From positions 20,598,197 to 20,662,196 of the forward strand of contig CM057149.1 of assembly GCA_029964075.1 (NCBI GenBank): a stretch of 64,000 bases of DNA, in the 5' to 3' direction. A program made the position numbers and the translations under genes. Source of the DNA: Patiria pectinifera. Lineage: Eukaryota > Echinodermata > Asteroidea > Valvatida > Asterinidae. Position 1 is the stretch's first letter; each line of letters begins with the position of its first letter. The notes under the pieces were generated by a model. That model had not been told where the DNA came from, made no database searches, and saw only the letters and a list, made by a program, of their open reading frames with translations. This document shows positions 10,780 to 30,500 of this stretch, in pieces.

Positions 10780-13057
10780 CTTGATTCTGAAAACGCAACA
10801 GATATTAAGGAAGAATGAATCAGAAACGTCAATTATATGCAAACTATTTTCTTACACTTTCCCATAAAATCAAGTTATTTCATATTTTTCGAAGATGCGT
10901 TGCACAAAACTTACCGGCGTCAATCGCGTGGATTTCCTAAGAACATGGAAGGAACGTGACGTAATTCCATGACGTAAAAATTTGCGATGATGCCATTGGC
11001 TGAAACGCTTGTTCTCCTCCCATACATATTTTGCATATCCTCGATCGAAGCATTTCATCAATAATTTTAAGATTTATTTCTACAAAATTGAAAGCATCTT
11101 GGCCAATAAACTAATTCAAGTAATTACAAAAATAATAACAACATATTTCTGAGGTAATAAAACAACAATATTGATTTTCATTTATGATGCAGGCGGTTAG
11201 CGTAGAACGTCCAATGTGACGTCTCGGTACCAGTTCATCGCAAGCGATGGTATCGATTAAACAAACCTCGATACTTGTAAAGTCGATATTAATAAATGGT
11301 TCTTTGGCAGAATTATTAAAATATTTTGTTCATCACTTCAAAGTGAAAAGAAACACAAAAATGTAAATTTTCCTCCTTTTTGGGGGTAGGCTGAAGCTGG
11401 GATGTGGGACAAGAGTTTTAGATTGGGCGAGCTGATAAGTTGTGAGTTTATGGCAGGCATCCATATGGAGGAGTAACTAAGGATTCAATTTGCATGGGCG
11501 CCTGTTTTGAGGGGAAGGGGAGGGGCTCAATATCTGGTGTGGAGCACCCAATATTCGGTAATTGTTTTTGACAAATCAAAGCTCCATCTTTCTCAATTTT
11601 TTTAAGCGGGAGGTTGTGGACATACGCCCGTGCCCAAGTTTTGCTCGTTTGTATTGGTTAATGGTAAGTAGGAATTTGCGCTTCCCGCCATAGTGCCGAA
11701 AGTGGCTGATCCTCTATTGGAGTCTGAGCATATCACCCGTTGTCCAACGGAGCTCTCCGTATCCAACAAATGTGTATTCCAAAGACGAATTGGAGACAGG
11801 CTAGCTGTAAGCAAAAATCGTAGGGTTTCTCAAAGTTTACAAAATGGACAAAAATGCACAAAAAATGTATTATTCGGTATATAAGTCCCTCCTCAACACG
11901 ACTCTTAACACCCATCCCCGTTAAAAAGCAATACGAGGGTCCTTGGACAATTAGCAAAATTAATGACGCACGGGCTAAAACTTGACGCCAAAATTCTTTC
12001 GACCAATAACCAATTTTTTTTTTACAGGCAGACGCCGTGGACTAAGGAAATGCAAATTTCCACTTACCGCATTCATGATAATCCGAGGATATTTCATTTG
12101 CTTCGAATTGGAAAACTGGTGTCGATTTTTTTGAGATGCTTACTTGACAAGTAACCACAGAAATTAGGTAGTCTTTTCATGAGACAAACATGTTTCACCA
12201 TTTTGCTTCTTCTTCTATTTTTTTAGGAAAACGTCAGCACCCACAACCTCCGTACTACAATTTTACGAACGAAAACGAAATGGGAGCCACTTTTCTGGAA
12301 AAAAATCCATATCTGTCACGCCAAATGGTTAAGAGTAATGATAAAGTTTGTAATTTGTTTTACCCGGTGCAGGCAGTTAATTAACATAAACCAGTTAAAC
12401 ATGTACATGTACGTTCAATCACCCGGGAGTGTAGCAATCCCGGGTATATCGGGGGGGGGGGGTGTACAAACAGGACCGATTTTTCACAAGAGTGCGTTTG
12501 TAATGGCGAATGCTCATATATCCGTACTGCCTGACACTGGAGGGAGAGCCGATGGAGAAGACTCATCCTGAACTTAAGCAATAAGTAGAAAACGCGACGG
12601 GGAAAGGGTAGGGCCAACTGAATATTTATAAGAAATTGTTGCGAGCCGGCCGAATTTGACTCTGCATGTCGCGCCCGAAACAACCCCCGACTAGTCGCAC
12701 CCCCGTGAAAATTCCTGCTTTAACACTTGGGAATAGTGACATGAAAACAAATTCAATACACAGAATTGAAGGGACAAGCTGACCGTCTACGCTCAGCAAC
12801 ACTCCTTCAAACTCCAGCATTTGTGGCTCCTGTGTGTACACACTCCCGAAAAAAGGCCACCAAAAAATGACATTATTTTCGTTCCAAGAAAAAGTGGTAA
12901 TCGATTCTAGTGTATCGAATTGGACGAATATGAAAGAAGCGACAATATTAGTCGGGTACCTCAACTGCATAGAGACAGACATCAGCTGATCAGTGGCGAA
13001 GGATTTGCGGCGATTTTATTATTGTCGAGGGGGTCTAAATTACGCCGACAGTACAGA
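10780..13057. other. Divergent spacer between SLC25A3 and PDHB
   Basis: Both 5' UTRs and promoters should lie here. Apart from the CRE/CCAAT words near the SLC25A3 end, I see only short homopolymers and a small CCCGGG-containing palindrome near 12,420-12,450. No coding exon is supportable; the ORFs here are short and show no family resemblance. Confidence 0.6.
10957..10999 (-). promoter_or_regulatory. CRE/ATF-like pair and CCAAT-like box upstream of SLC25A3
   Basis: Read on the minus strand, two TTACGTCA words (10,957-10,964 and 10,970-10,977) lie 180-200 bp before the SLC25A3 ATG, with a CCAAT pentamer (10,995-10,999) just upstream. CRE/ATF and CCAAT sites are common in proximal promoters of metabolic genes. 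The function is inferred from words and position only; no transcription start can be seen. Confidence 0.4.
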
Positions 13058-20650
<7,593 letters not shown>

Positions 20651-20870
20651 CACTGAACAGGGTTTACAAGAAAGTGTTTTATATTGAAATTTGTTAATTA
20701 ACTAAGATGCCAGAATATAATCTCTGTGCCCAGATGACCTCCAAATGTATCAAAAGTCCGCCCAGAGGTTTTGAAGAGTTTGAACTCTGCTATTAAACTT
20801 AAATATAATGGATGTCTCTGGGGTGTTCTTTATTATAATTTAATGACAATGAATGCACAAAAAGGTATGC

Positions 20871-21246
20871 TAAGGCCAAAAAAAAAATAAGTCGGTCTCT
20901 GGTCAGCGCGCGCGTCGATTTTAAGCATGCGCGTCGATCTTTTTTTTTCCAAAATGTTCCGCGGTAGCTCCAACAGCACCCTTTATTTCCGCACCTCCTC
21001 AATTTTTTTTACCAAAGAGCACCAAGGAATGGGAAATTGCACCAAGGCAAATGATCGTAAGCACCAAGGCAAATTATGGAGGACACCAATGTACATCAGG
21101 ACACCAAAAGAGCAAAAAACCTTGTCTGTACAATCCAAGCTTGAAGAAAAAAAAAAAAAGCAAAAAAAAAAAAAAAAAGCCGCGTGGCCGCGTCAATTTC
21201 GGAACTTTGGTCTGACCAGAGACCGAATATTTTTTTTTTTTGGCCT
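20871..21246. mobile_element. MITE with TAAGGCC-poly(A) ends downstream of PDHB
   Basis: Left TAAGGCCAAAAAAAAAATAA then GTCGGTCTCTGGTCAG; right CTGACCAGAGACCGAATA, poly(T), GGCCTA. ATGC flanks both sides as a possible 4-bp duplication. Same terminal design as 4,481-4,872 with a different subterminal sequence. Confidence 0.72.
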
Positions 21247-21266
21247 AATGCTTATGCTAATGATAC

Positions 21267-21937
21267 TATAGGTTTTTCCGGCTATTTTAAAACATTTTTT
21301 TCATTCAAATTCACCAACTCTAACATTCCATTTCGTTTGGGAAAAATTTCACACGCTTTTACAAAGACCGATGTAGTCATTTACTATTCAATTTCAAAGT
21401 TTGGTCACCCTCTTTAGTCACCGGGTCGAGAATATTCGCCATTACAGATCAAATTCGTCTAAGCTGTTGCCGAATGGCAGCATTCAGAGAACGAATTCGT
21501 CTTACATGTATATAACAGGGGTTTGAAATCTCAGCTTTAAAGCTGATTTCAGCTTTTTTTGTTTTGTATTTCAGCTTTTTTTCAGCTTTTTTCCCTCACT
21601 TGCTGTGTACAAAGGTATAGGAGATTTCCAAAGTTTAGCTTCTTTACACCTTTTTTCAGCTATTTTTATAAGTGGTCACTCACACCCCTGATATAAATCA
21701 ATTAGACAAATGTGATTTCTGATTACCGTGTTTGGCGTAGATGAGACGAAATCGAATACCTCGAGACGAAAACGTGTGCTTATTGTTTGAATTTGCTTGA
21801 ACTGAATTTGAAATTGTCTGACAAAAGACGAAAATTAAACATTGGAAGTGCACTAAATCGATGTTGATGGACAAATTTGAATATTAGAAACTGTAAATTT
21901 GAATGACAAACGTTTTGAAATAGCCAGGAAACCTATA
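21267..21937. mobile_element. ~670-bp inverted-repeat element (interrupted by a hAT-like MITE)
   Basis: Left TATAGGTTTTTCCGGCTATT and the following ~50 bp are mirrored at the right end (AATAGCCAGGAAACCTATA). A 175-bp MITE with its own target duplication sits inside at 21,516-21,690, so this element is older. Confidence 0.7.
21516..21690 (+). mobile_element. 175-bp hAT-like MITE with 6-bp TSD, copy 1
   Basis: Ends CAGGGGT...ACCCCTG, with ATATAA on both sides (21,510-21,515 and 21,691-21,696). Interior dominated by CAGCTTTTTT words and GGAGATTTCCAAAG. Same length as the inverted copy at 24,115. Confidence 0.85.
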
Positions 21938-21956
21938 TTACTCATCCTGCGAGCAT

Positions 21957-22051
21957 GAGTGGAACAGGGAATAATGTAGTGCGTCTGTGTCCCACATGGT
22001 ATGTGGGACGCAGACGCAGACGCAGACGCACTACATTTTGCATGTTCCACA
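21957..22051. repeat. Hairpin with GCAGAC triplication
   Basis: GTGGAACA...ATGTAGTGCGTCTG at the left and CAGACGCACTACAT...TGTTCCAC at the right, around GTCCCACATGGTATGTGGGAC. The right arm repeats GCAGAC(G) three times. Confidence 0.7.
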
Positions 22052-22059
22052 AGCGCGAT

Positions 22060-24100
22060 TTTATGAATGGCTATTATAGTGCTAGTGCAGACAGGGCTCT
22101 GGAGTGCTCTGAAACATGCAAAACTAAATCAGGCCCACTTTACTCACAGTTTAGCCAGCAAATTTGTCCAAAAATTCCACTAGGGCAAAGAAAATGTCCT
22201 CAGTTTTTCACCAACCAAGTTTGCAGACTCAATTCAATTTTTTAAAGGAGACTTTTCTTCAATATTTTGCACATGAGAGGGAAGTCAAGTGATTTCAAAA
22301 TGGGGCTAAATACTAGACTGGTACATGTCCAACCATGGTCCAACTATTTGAAAAGACTGACCTCTTCATTCAGTGTCAATAGTCTGGTGGCTTGACTATG
22401 GAGAAATGTGTAGTAAATGGAGACTAGTTCCCGCTTCATGCCACATGTTTCTTAAATTCTTTTGGCATGGTTGATTGATGCAGTACTGAAGCAGTGTTGG
22501 ACTGGTTGTTTCAGGTGCCAGTCTATTTTCTTGTTTTGCATGTTTTCAATACCTTAAGTTTTGGGACTCTATTACACAGTATTGAGAGTCCCAAATTTTC
22601 GGACTAGTGCTAGTGCTGAAATTTCAGTTGGTTATGTGCATGAATTTGTAGGCGTGACTGAGCCTTTGTGTGTGAATCTACCCGTCAGAAAATATAACTA
22701 TATCTAATAATACAGAGGGTGTTAATTTGTTTGCACTGATTATAGTTTACCAACGTTTAATTAGTCCTATTTCATATTTAATTTACTGTTGTATATAGTA
22801 CAAAATCTGAATAAGTATTAGTTATGTTGACCCTGGCCAATACCAAATGGGTGCGTTTGAATTAAAATGAAAAAAATAAATTGGACTTACAATTTACATC
22901 GCTGTAGTTTGTCCTGTTATGTTTGAAGAGTAAAATGGTTGAGCCAAGTGTCTGCTTTGTAGATGTAGATGTTGGCAACTTTCAGATGTGATACTCCTGC
23001 ACTAATGTGCAAAGGGTTTCTGTTGAAAATATTGCTTGCAGATTTTGTGAAAGTACCTCCCCCCCCCCCCCAAGCAGGTGAACGTTTGGGGAAACCAGAA
23101 TGGACATCTTGAATGCATTGACAACAGCTCCTGATGCTAGTGTGAAAACAATACATGTTTGTGACCATTCACAATATCATTAGTTACGCGTACTTCACGC
23201 CATATATGCAGGAACCTGTCGGTGCATGTGCCCCATCTCCCCCACTGCATGCACTGGAGCTCTCATGAGTGGGGACATAGCGCCAACTACTTCTCATGCA
23301 GTGTCCGTATAGACAGCGGTTCATAACTGCCCACAGTGTCAACATGATGTGCCCTCGATCAAGCATAGACAAATCTGGACACGCGAGGCCCCCTTCAATG
23401 GAGAAACCATTGTGCATGCTATTGTACGAAAGCAACTGCCCCATGACGGATTACCTGAACAATAGATTGCTCTCAAATGACGTCACTGCCAACAGATTGC
23501 CACGTGCATCTGCATTTTTGGGAGTCGAATTTTCGTGGTGTGCATCGGCTGTGCCGTATTTTCAGCAACATGCGGCGTTTATAACGTTTTGCACACTGTG
23601 ATCTGATACACCGTGCCCTCTGGAGACACGCATACAATAGGGAACAAAAGATTGTATACGTCTCCACAGGGCAATTTCTATAGATGAATACATCTCCACA
23701 AGGTTTTCACGAAATAGATATATGGATTTTACTCAAAAAACTAGGAATTTCCAAGGTATGTTGATCCGTCGCAAATGGTAGAGTTTTAGAAAAGGGATAT
23801 TAAGTCTGAATTTCAGCCAAGGAAATTAATTCTGGTTAAAATAAGAGCATTTTGAAACTGTACTTTCAAACTCGAAAACTTTAGTACACGAGAACAAAGA
23901 AATGTCTCCACAAGGATACAAATTTCAGTATGTGTGTGCACACGCACCAGATGGCGTTGAATACACAGTTGTAATTTTCCTACATTTATGGTTATCTATG
24001 AGAGGGGTCTATGGCTAGTACAATACCTTCGCCAATAAAGGGTCTCAGTTCTGTAGTTATGCGCAGAGCCAATATTTTGCTTTACCAAGGTTCTCATGGG
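22060..24100. other. Intergenic, PDHB-PXK, middle part
   Basis: Apart from the repeat at 23,380 and hairpin at 23,617, I see no exon, splice pair or family match. Composition is AT-rich. Confidence 0.6.
23380..23470. repeat. GAGGCCCCCTTCAATGGAG repeat, copy 1
   Basis: Shares GAGGCCCCCTTCAATGGAGA, GCTATTGTAC, ACAATAG with 43,791-43,920. Followed at 23,617-23,672 by a separate hairpin (GCCCTCTGGAGAC / GTCTCCACAGGGC). Confidence 0.6.
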
Positions 24101-24114
24101 ATCCCTTTAACAGC

Positions 24115-24289
24115 CAGGGGTGTGAGTGACCTCTGACAAAAATAGCTGAAAACAGCTGAAAAAGGTGTTAAAAAAAGCTGATCTTTGGAAATCTCCTATA
24201 CTTTTGTACACAGCAAGTGAGGGAAAATAGCTGAGATCCAAAACAAAAAAAGCTAAAATCAGCTATAAAGCTGAGATTTCACACCCCTG
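24115..24289 (-). mobile_element. 175-bp hAT-like MITE with 6-bp TSD, copy 2
   Basis: Inverted relative to copy 1: CAGGGGTGTGAGTGACC to GAGATTTCACACCCCTG. Perfect duplication AACAGC at 24,109-24,114 and 24,290-24,295. Confidence 0.87.
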
Positions 24290-25636
24290 AACAGCCTTCT
24301 AAAAAGTGCAATGCAAACGGAAAAGACTGCACCAAAAAAAACCTCAAGATTTTTGGTAATAAAGAACGTCTGCTTTCTTTTAATTATAGATCTGTGTTTA
24401 CAATATTGCTAAACTTTTCATAGATTTTGATCTCTTCAATTTAGACAGTAATAATGATAATTTTGTTGTGTATTTTCGAACTATTTACGAAGAAAATAAA
24501 AGAAATGCGTAATAGCTTTATGTGAAAGAGGTGGGAGCTGAAATAAAACTAAACAAGTTAATAAAACAAATGACAATAAAAAAAACCAAATTATTGGTTT
24601 TTCTGAGAAAGAATTCTACTTTTCTACGTTAAACAAAAGACTCTCGGATCATAAATTAACCAGCTAACTTAACTGAATTGCAAGAATGACTTCTTGACAC
24701 TTTTAAGATTTGGCACGAACCCCTAAAAAAGTACCCTTCATGTTTGTTCCCTCTCAAATGAAATAAAAATATAATAATAACAAAAAAACACCGATATTCG
24801 TTTAATGTCAAAACACATTCTGTGGCACAGAAGTTTGTTTTGTTGTCCATTGCTAAGTAAATGGATGGGTTTTTTTGTTTTCAGTTTGATAATCAGCCAA
24901 GCAAATAAAAGTGAGAGTTTCACAGGGGATGGACAAATTATTTGTAACATTTTTTAACAACAAAAAGGAAAAACTGTGGACAAAATTTAATTGTTTACGT
25001 ATAAAGATGAGTGATCGGCCAGGCATACCAGCCATTTTGCAAATAAATGTTTTTGGAAAATCTCCAAAAAATTCTAGTGGAAGAAATTTCTAAAACTGTA
25101 AACGTCTGAACGGCAGATGAAAAAACTTCAAAGAAATAAGTCTCTTCTTGTCAAGCGTACAATGTGCAAAAATGGGAATGAATTTCGAATCAACATATTA
25201 TTTAAGCTTCTTTTCTGTACAATCAATATGTTATTTTTGTTGTCGCTAATATTTTTACAATTTCTCATTTAGCAACTTTATCTCTCTTTTTTTTTGTAAA
25301 ATAAAAAACCCAGATCATAAAAATATTATTTACATGAAATTTCTGTACAATTTCTGCCTATTAAGCCTTCATATGTAACATCAATGTGTATCTTTGAAAT
25401 ATGCATTAACTACAGTGGCTTGGATGGGACATTACAGCTGTGGTCAATGTGATATGTGTGAAAAACAGAATGCAACTAGTGGCGGGAGAAATATAAGATT
25501 TCAAAATCCGGTTCCATTTTTTTTTTCTTGCAAATTCACAGGAAATTTCCATATAGTTCAGTCATTCCCGTTTAGTTCACAGTCAGAGACAATGGAGCAA
25601 CTTGGGAGAACCACTTGACCAAAAAAAAAGTTCCTC

Positions 25637-25945
25637 CCCTAATTCTTTTTTTGTCTAACTCAAAAACTACTGCGCACATCTTGCTCAATTTAGAACTTTT
25701 CGGTACAGGCGTTCCTTAGCAACTCAGTTTACTCACTGTTTGGCCCAAAACAGTGATAATGTGTACAAAATTATGCAATTTATGACAAATGCTACCAAAA
25801 ATTGCATAATTTAGTACACATTATCACTGTTTTGGGCCAAATAAAGAGTATGGCTGGATTGCTAAGGAATTTCTGCACCGATTAGTCGTTATTTGAGCGA
25901 GAGGTGCTCAGTAGTTTTTGAGTTAGACCCAAAAGTATTAGAAGG
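25637..25945. mobile_element. Palindromic MITE, intergenic
   Basis: GTCTAACTCAAAAACTACTG and its inverse lie near the two ends, GTTCCTTAGCAA / TTGCTAAGGAA further in, and TTTGGCCCAAAACAGTGATA with its inverse form a long central hairpin around ~40 bp. Confidence 0.78.
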
Positions 25946-26924
25946 GGGGGGGCTTTCTTTTTTGGTTGAGTGTATATTCCTCTTGTTTTCTTTAGCCTTG
26001 TCACAAAAAAATAGACGTTTTATTTTTTTCAAGGTTGGTTTCGGATATCCAGTTTCCAAATCCAAACCAAAAATCCACAAAAAATCTATTAAAGAAAAAT
26101 GTATATGCTCATATATATTCCAGAATGACATCACGACCCACCTCAAAGGGAAGTCATACAGGCATGTCACAATGTAGAAAACAAATTCTCACCTGTTTGT
26201 CCCGTCTGGGCCACCATAATTTACTACTACAAATGGCAATGTTTTTTTTGAAAACTAAACAATTTTTCCCTTTTTGTAAACAACTATAATTATAATCTAA
26301 TGAGTTTACCTAACTTGCCCCTAGCCTCCTTGAAATGTATAATCACCCTCTACAATCAATTCAAATATATGGTTTTTATTCATTTTACGCATTATTTACA
26401 ATGAAAGCCATTCATACCATGCTGCATTACATGTCCTCTATTCCAGTATTACATTATTACTATTAACAAGGCACTCCAAAAGATTTCACTCGCAGTTACT
26501 TTAAAATTTCCACGTGAAAGAAAAATACAAGTTTTGCTGGAATGTGATTTAAAAAAAAAAAGGAATTGAGTATTGAAACAAACTTTAGGGGTTGGCAAAT
26601 ATATCTTCTTGCAGTTGTGGACTTTTTCATACATAAATGAAAAATTGAACTTTTTTCCTCATATATTGTAGTTTTTTCATGACTTTTCACGAGTGTAAAT
26701 TCTCAATTTTTGTTTTAGCTTTAAATTTGCTCTTCCTGTGTCCTTGAAAATTGTTTGATTTTTTTTTTTAATATTCTTTAGTTGGTCTGCAACCCTTTTG
26801 CTTTTGGGAAAAATTGTAGTTGAGTTGCAAATCATTTGCGATTTGTGATCTTATTCATCCATAAACAAGTAAACGTGGGCAATTTTTTTTCATTCGATTT
26901 TTCATTCAACTGCGAATAACTTTT

Positions 26925-27035
26925 GTTTTCAATATTAGGTTTTGCCCATCATCGATGTATAAACGCTGCATACTCAAACCTAATATTGATTTACATCACC
27001 CCGATGCAACTTCCATCTTATGAATAACTTTTGTA
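26925..27035. repeat. Family D flanking-module fragment
   Basis: CAATATTAGGTTTTGCCCAT, TATAAACGCTGCATACTC and CTTATGAATAACTTTTGTAG resemble the module around 38,290-38,380. No tRNA-like part remains. Confidence 0.5.
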
Positions 27036-27317
27036 GTGATTGGAAAAAAACCAAACATATTTTTACATTTTTTTTCGGGGTGCAAGTTGAAAAATAGGAC
27101 AGGGACAGCAACGCATCGTAGGGATACGACGCGTCGCAGTGCTGCGATGCATCATAAGTTACGATGAGTTTCATGAAATCGGGCACTGAACATCAAAGGG
27201 TTCAGATTAAATCAAGTCTGGAAAGACTTGCGCGTTCTTTTCGTAGTCAAAGTGCTAAGGACTGAAGATCCAGAAGAGCTGGGTTTGGCACGAGCTCCTC
27301 TCTCGCCGAGGTGGGGC

Positions 27318-27508
27318 TCACACCCTCGGCCCGCTGCAGTCCTTGGTGTCTGCCTTCTTGAGGGCACCCTTGGAAAAGCCTTGAATGGAGCTTAGCAAGG
27401 CCCCTCTTTCGCCGGCAGGCGCCGGTCTCGGGGCTGGGGATGCTTGGGACGGGGCGCCGGGGGGTGGGGGGGCTACTGGAGGGGGTGGAGACTGTGGAGG
27501 TGGGGGAA
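27318..27508 (-). CDS. PXK: PXK exon 12 (polyproline, WH2 motif, stop)
   Basis: Residues 509-571 and TGA. Polyproline runs (PPPPQSPPPPVAPPPPG) lead into ALLSSIQGFSKGALKKA and the tail TKDCSGPRV. The frame is confirmed by the WH2 motif; another open frame through this exon is a shadow. Confidence 0.93.
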
Positions 27509-30500
27509 CTGCAAAAAAACGAGGAATCATGAAAAAATAAAAGAAATACAAAGTATGCAATGCATGTTGGAGATTTGAAGGTGTGAAACTGCATTGTTAA
27601 TAGAATTCAGTGTCCGACATAAATTATTCGTATTTGGTTTTGCCCTTTGCTGAAGTGCATGTTATAAAGGACTGTAAGTTAGTTTAATGCTTTGGAATTA
27701 AATAAACCCACACAGCCAAAATTAGACTCGGTACAGAATATACTTAATATAGGAAATGCAAAATGGCAGCTCACATTTATAAAATGAAAGGAAGTTAAAG
27801 GAGGAAAAATAGAAAGAAATCAAATCTGAGGACGAGTGAAGGAAAAGTACAAAAGTACATGCATACAAGACAACGATGCAGACTGCATACAATTTAAAAA
27901 GAAAGAAAAAATAATAATTTGCAAACGCAATTCATCAGGTTGCAGCTCTGATGTCTTTTGTTTGTTTCACAGAAGCTGCACTACTGTCTACAGCAAAAAT
28001 TACAGCAAAACAACAAATGCTGACACACTGGTGGAAATAATAACATTGGAATTCACAACAGATGCAGCTGCAAAAAAATATATAAATAAATGAATAAATT
28101 ACTATTAAACAGTTAGCCGCTGTGAAAACAATGGAACAAAAATGAGCAGGCAGTGCAGTGCTATAAACAGAATTCTTTCCCCTGATGTCAAAAAAAGAAA
28201 CCTCAAGTGCAGTTAGTCCCCAAATTTTAATCCTTCAATAAAACAAACGGGAGTTCAACTCTCGGCTCTCAGCCACAGATATTTTTACCACCGAATAACA
28301 CCAAGTGCGTTTGTGTTAATTTTTAAAAAGTAGTACAGGCAAGATTTGACGTTTTGCATGGTGAAGATAGCAGTAGGATAAAGATGTACGTTAGCACCAT
28401 GTGACAAATCTCTTTTGTGAGTTTTCAAGGTTCTGAAGTGAACCGGGGGAAACTCAACGTTTCGGACAGAATACTCTGGCCATCGTCAGAGACAAAGAAC
28501 CAATTGAACCTCTTGTTAAAATGAAAACAAAGATTAACAAAAGAGATAAATAAACAAGAGGAGGGAGGAGGTATGTCCACCTACAAAGGGAGGTGACATC
28601 AACAGAAAGCAACTAAACTGCATGTAGCAGACCACTACTTTGACGAAGGGTATTTCAATTTTTACATTAGTACCACTGGATTCCAATATATTTCATTCAC
28701 ACATACCTATCTTTTAATTAATTAGGTATCACCCCATGAAGAGATTATTGGGGAAAAAATCTGTTAAGGTATCTAAGAACTACATGTACACTAACAACTA
28801 CAAGAATGCCAGGACACGTAAGAACCTGAATTCTACACAGGTCGTAATGGTCTGTAAAATTGTAACCAAGGTATTAAAAGTCCTGTGATAAATTTGTTTG
28901 CCAAAAAAAAGCTACTGGCACAGACCTCATCATTTGCCACGTAGCAACAGTTTCTGACAGCAAATTTCCACAAGGGGCCATATAAGGGCCTTTTTTACAC
29001 TTTCCAAAAACTCTGTGTTTGAACCCCTTTGACAGAAGCAAGAAACCGAATCGGCTTCTACACGCGGTGCTCTACACCGGTAAAACCCAACCCTAGTCGC
29101 CAGGGTTGAGTGGATCTACCCCAGGCAGAAAATCAAGCCACCAGGTGTAGTCACACCGGTCTAAATGTGAACGGTACACCTTGCCTACCAGTATTCGTTG
29201 GGACGCGGTTCTGCTTACAGTTGATTCATATTAATGTCAACACAGGTAGGTGAGATGGGGCCGTATCATAAGTCCGACACCTCATAGGTCCGTCGCCTCA
29301 TAAGTCCGAAATTTCGGACTTATGAGGCATCGGACCTATGAGGCGTCGGACTTGTGGGCCTTTGTTTGATTGAGGGATGCGATTTTGTCGGACTTATGAG
29401 GCATCGAACCTATGAGGCGTCGGACTTATGAGCGGACCCCGGTTAGATTATAGTGTGAAAAGGCCTATACATAGACAGGCCTTAAGATTAAAGAAGTGAC
29501 TATTATATATTACAGTGCAATACAAACTGATCCACTGTCTATAAAAAAATTCTTGCAACCACAACGTATCCAAGACAAAAAGATTAACAAGAAATTGAAC
29601 CACTGTCCCAATGAGTGAAATGCGCATGAGTCCAATGGCAAATCCAATGACGCAATCTATGTGACATATGCACTATGAACGATTAGTGAAACTCTAAAGA
29701 TTGAAAAGAATGAAGCCAAACATCAATTGCCAAAAAAAAAAATGCCGGCTAGGTTAACACAAGGTGGTGACGCCAGAACAGAGCATGCATCTAGAGCTAT
29801 TTGAGAACACAAAAACCAATCAAAAGTGCAGAATTTAGAAGATGATCAGGGTATCCACTGATGTTCAGAAAAACAAACTATTCCCAGAATTTTCCTCAAG
29901 TTTTTTTGCCGATCCCTCACAACTTCCAGTCACCAAAAGTAAAAACTTCTGTTGATTTCTGAAAGCAGTGGGAACCCTGGGGGCGAATACTACTGTCTTA
30001 TTTGTACGCACACACCTACACACACGCTCATACTCATGGCCGGCGAGGCTGGTCTGGGAAGAACTTAGGTCTTTGCGCTCGCCTCTGGAAATAAAACAGT
30101 TGGGTGGAAGACATGAGTTAATGAACGAAGTGATCGTGACAATCCAATGGTACGAAAAGGCTCCCAATGCGTGTGCAATCATTTGATCCAAATGTTTATT
30201 TGGTTACATTTTTCAGTTTGTAAAATCAAACATGAATTTTGGAGAAAATGAAAGTGTCCTTTCAAGATGCTCAAGATCAAAAGCAAAGGAACAAAATTCT
30301 CAAGCCAAAACCTCAACAAATTGGGATAAACAAAAAGACAGATGTTCTGACATTCTTTCAGAAAATGCTGAAGATGCACCCCAACAAAATCTGGACTAAG
30401 CTGTTGATTGGTCAATTTGGATGCCATTTTTTTTTAAATACAACATAACGGGCATAGAGATCTAATAAATCCGACACTGGCTTTCAAAGCTGGTTACCGA

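Larger units (their letters stand above)
24300..27317. other. Intergenic and probable PXK 3' flank
   Basis: AT-rich. Contains the MITE at 25,637 and family D fragment at 26,925. A minus-strand AATAAA near 26,374 is one candidate PXK poly(A) site (3' UTR ~0.9 kb), but nothing else supports it. Confidence 0.45.

Noticed and set aside
27247..27594. 115-aa minus-strand ORF across the last PXK exon
   Set aside because: Wrong frame; the WH2 motif and stop at 27,318 lie in a different frame that splices correctly to exon 11.
28380..28560. Second Penelope-like element with ribozyme
   Set aside because: Edge-like words are present but no CUGAUGA/GAAA core and no coding match were found.
29865..30191. 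108-aa minus-strand ORF in PXK intron 11
   Set aside because: No recognisable domain, no plausible splice context, composition like surrounding intron.
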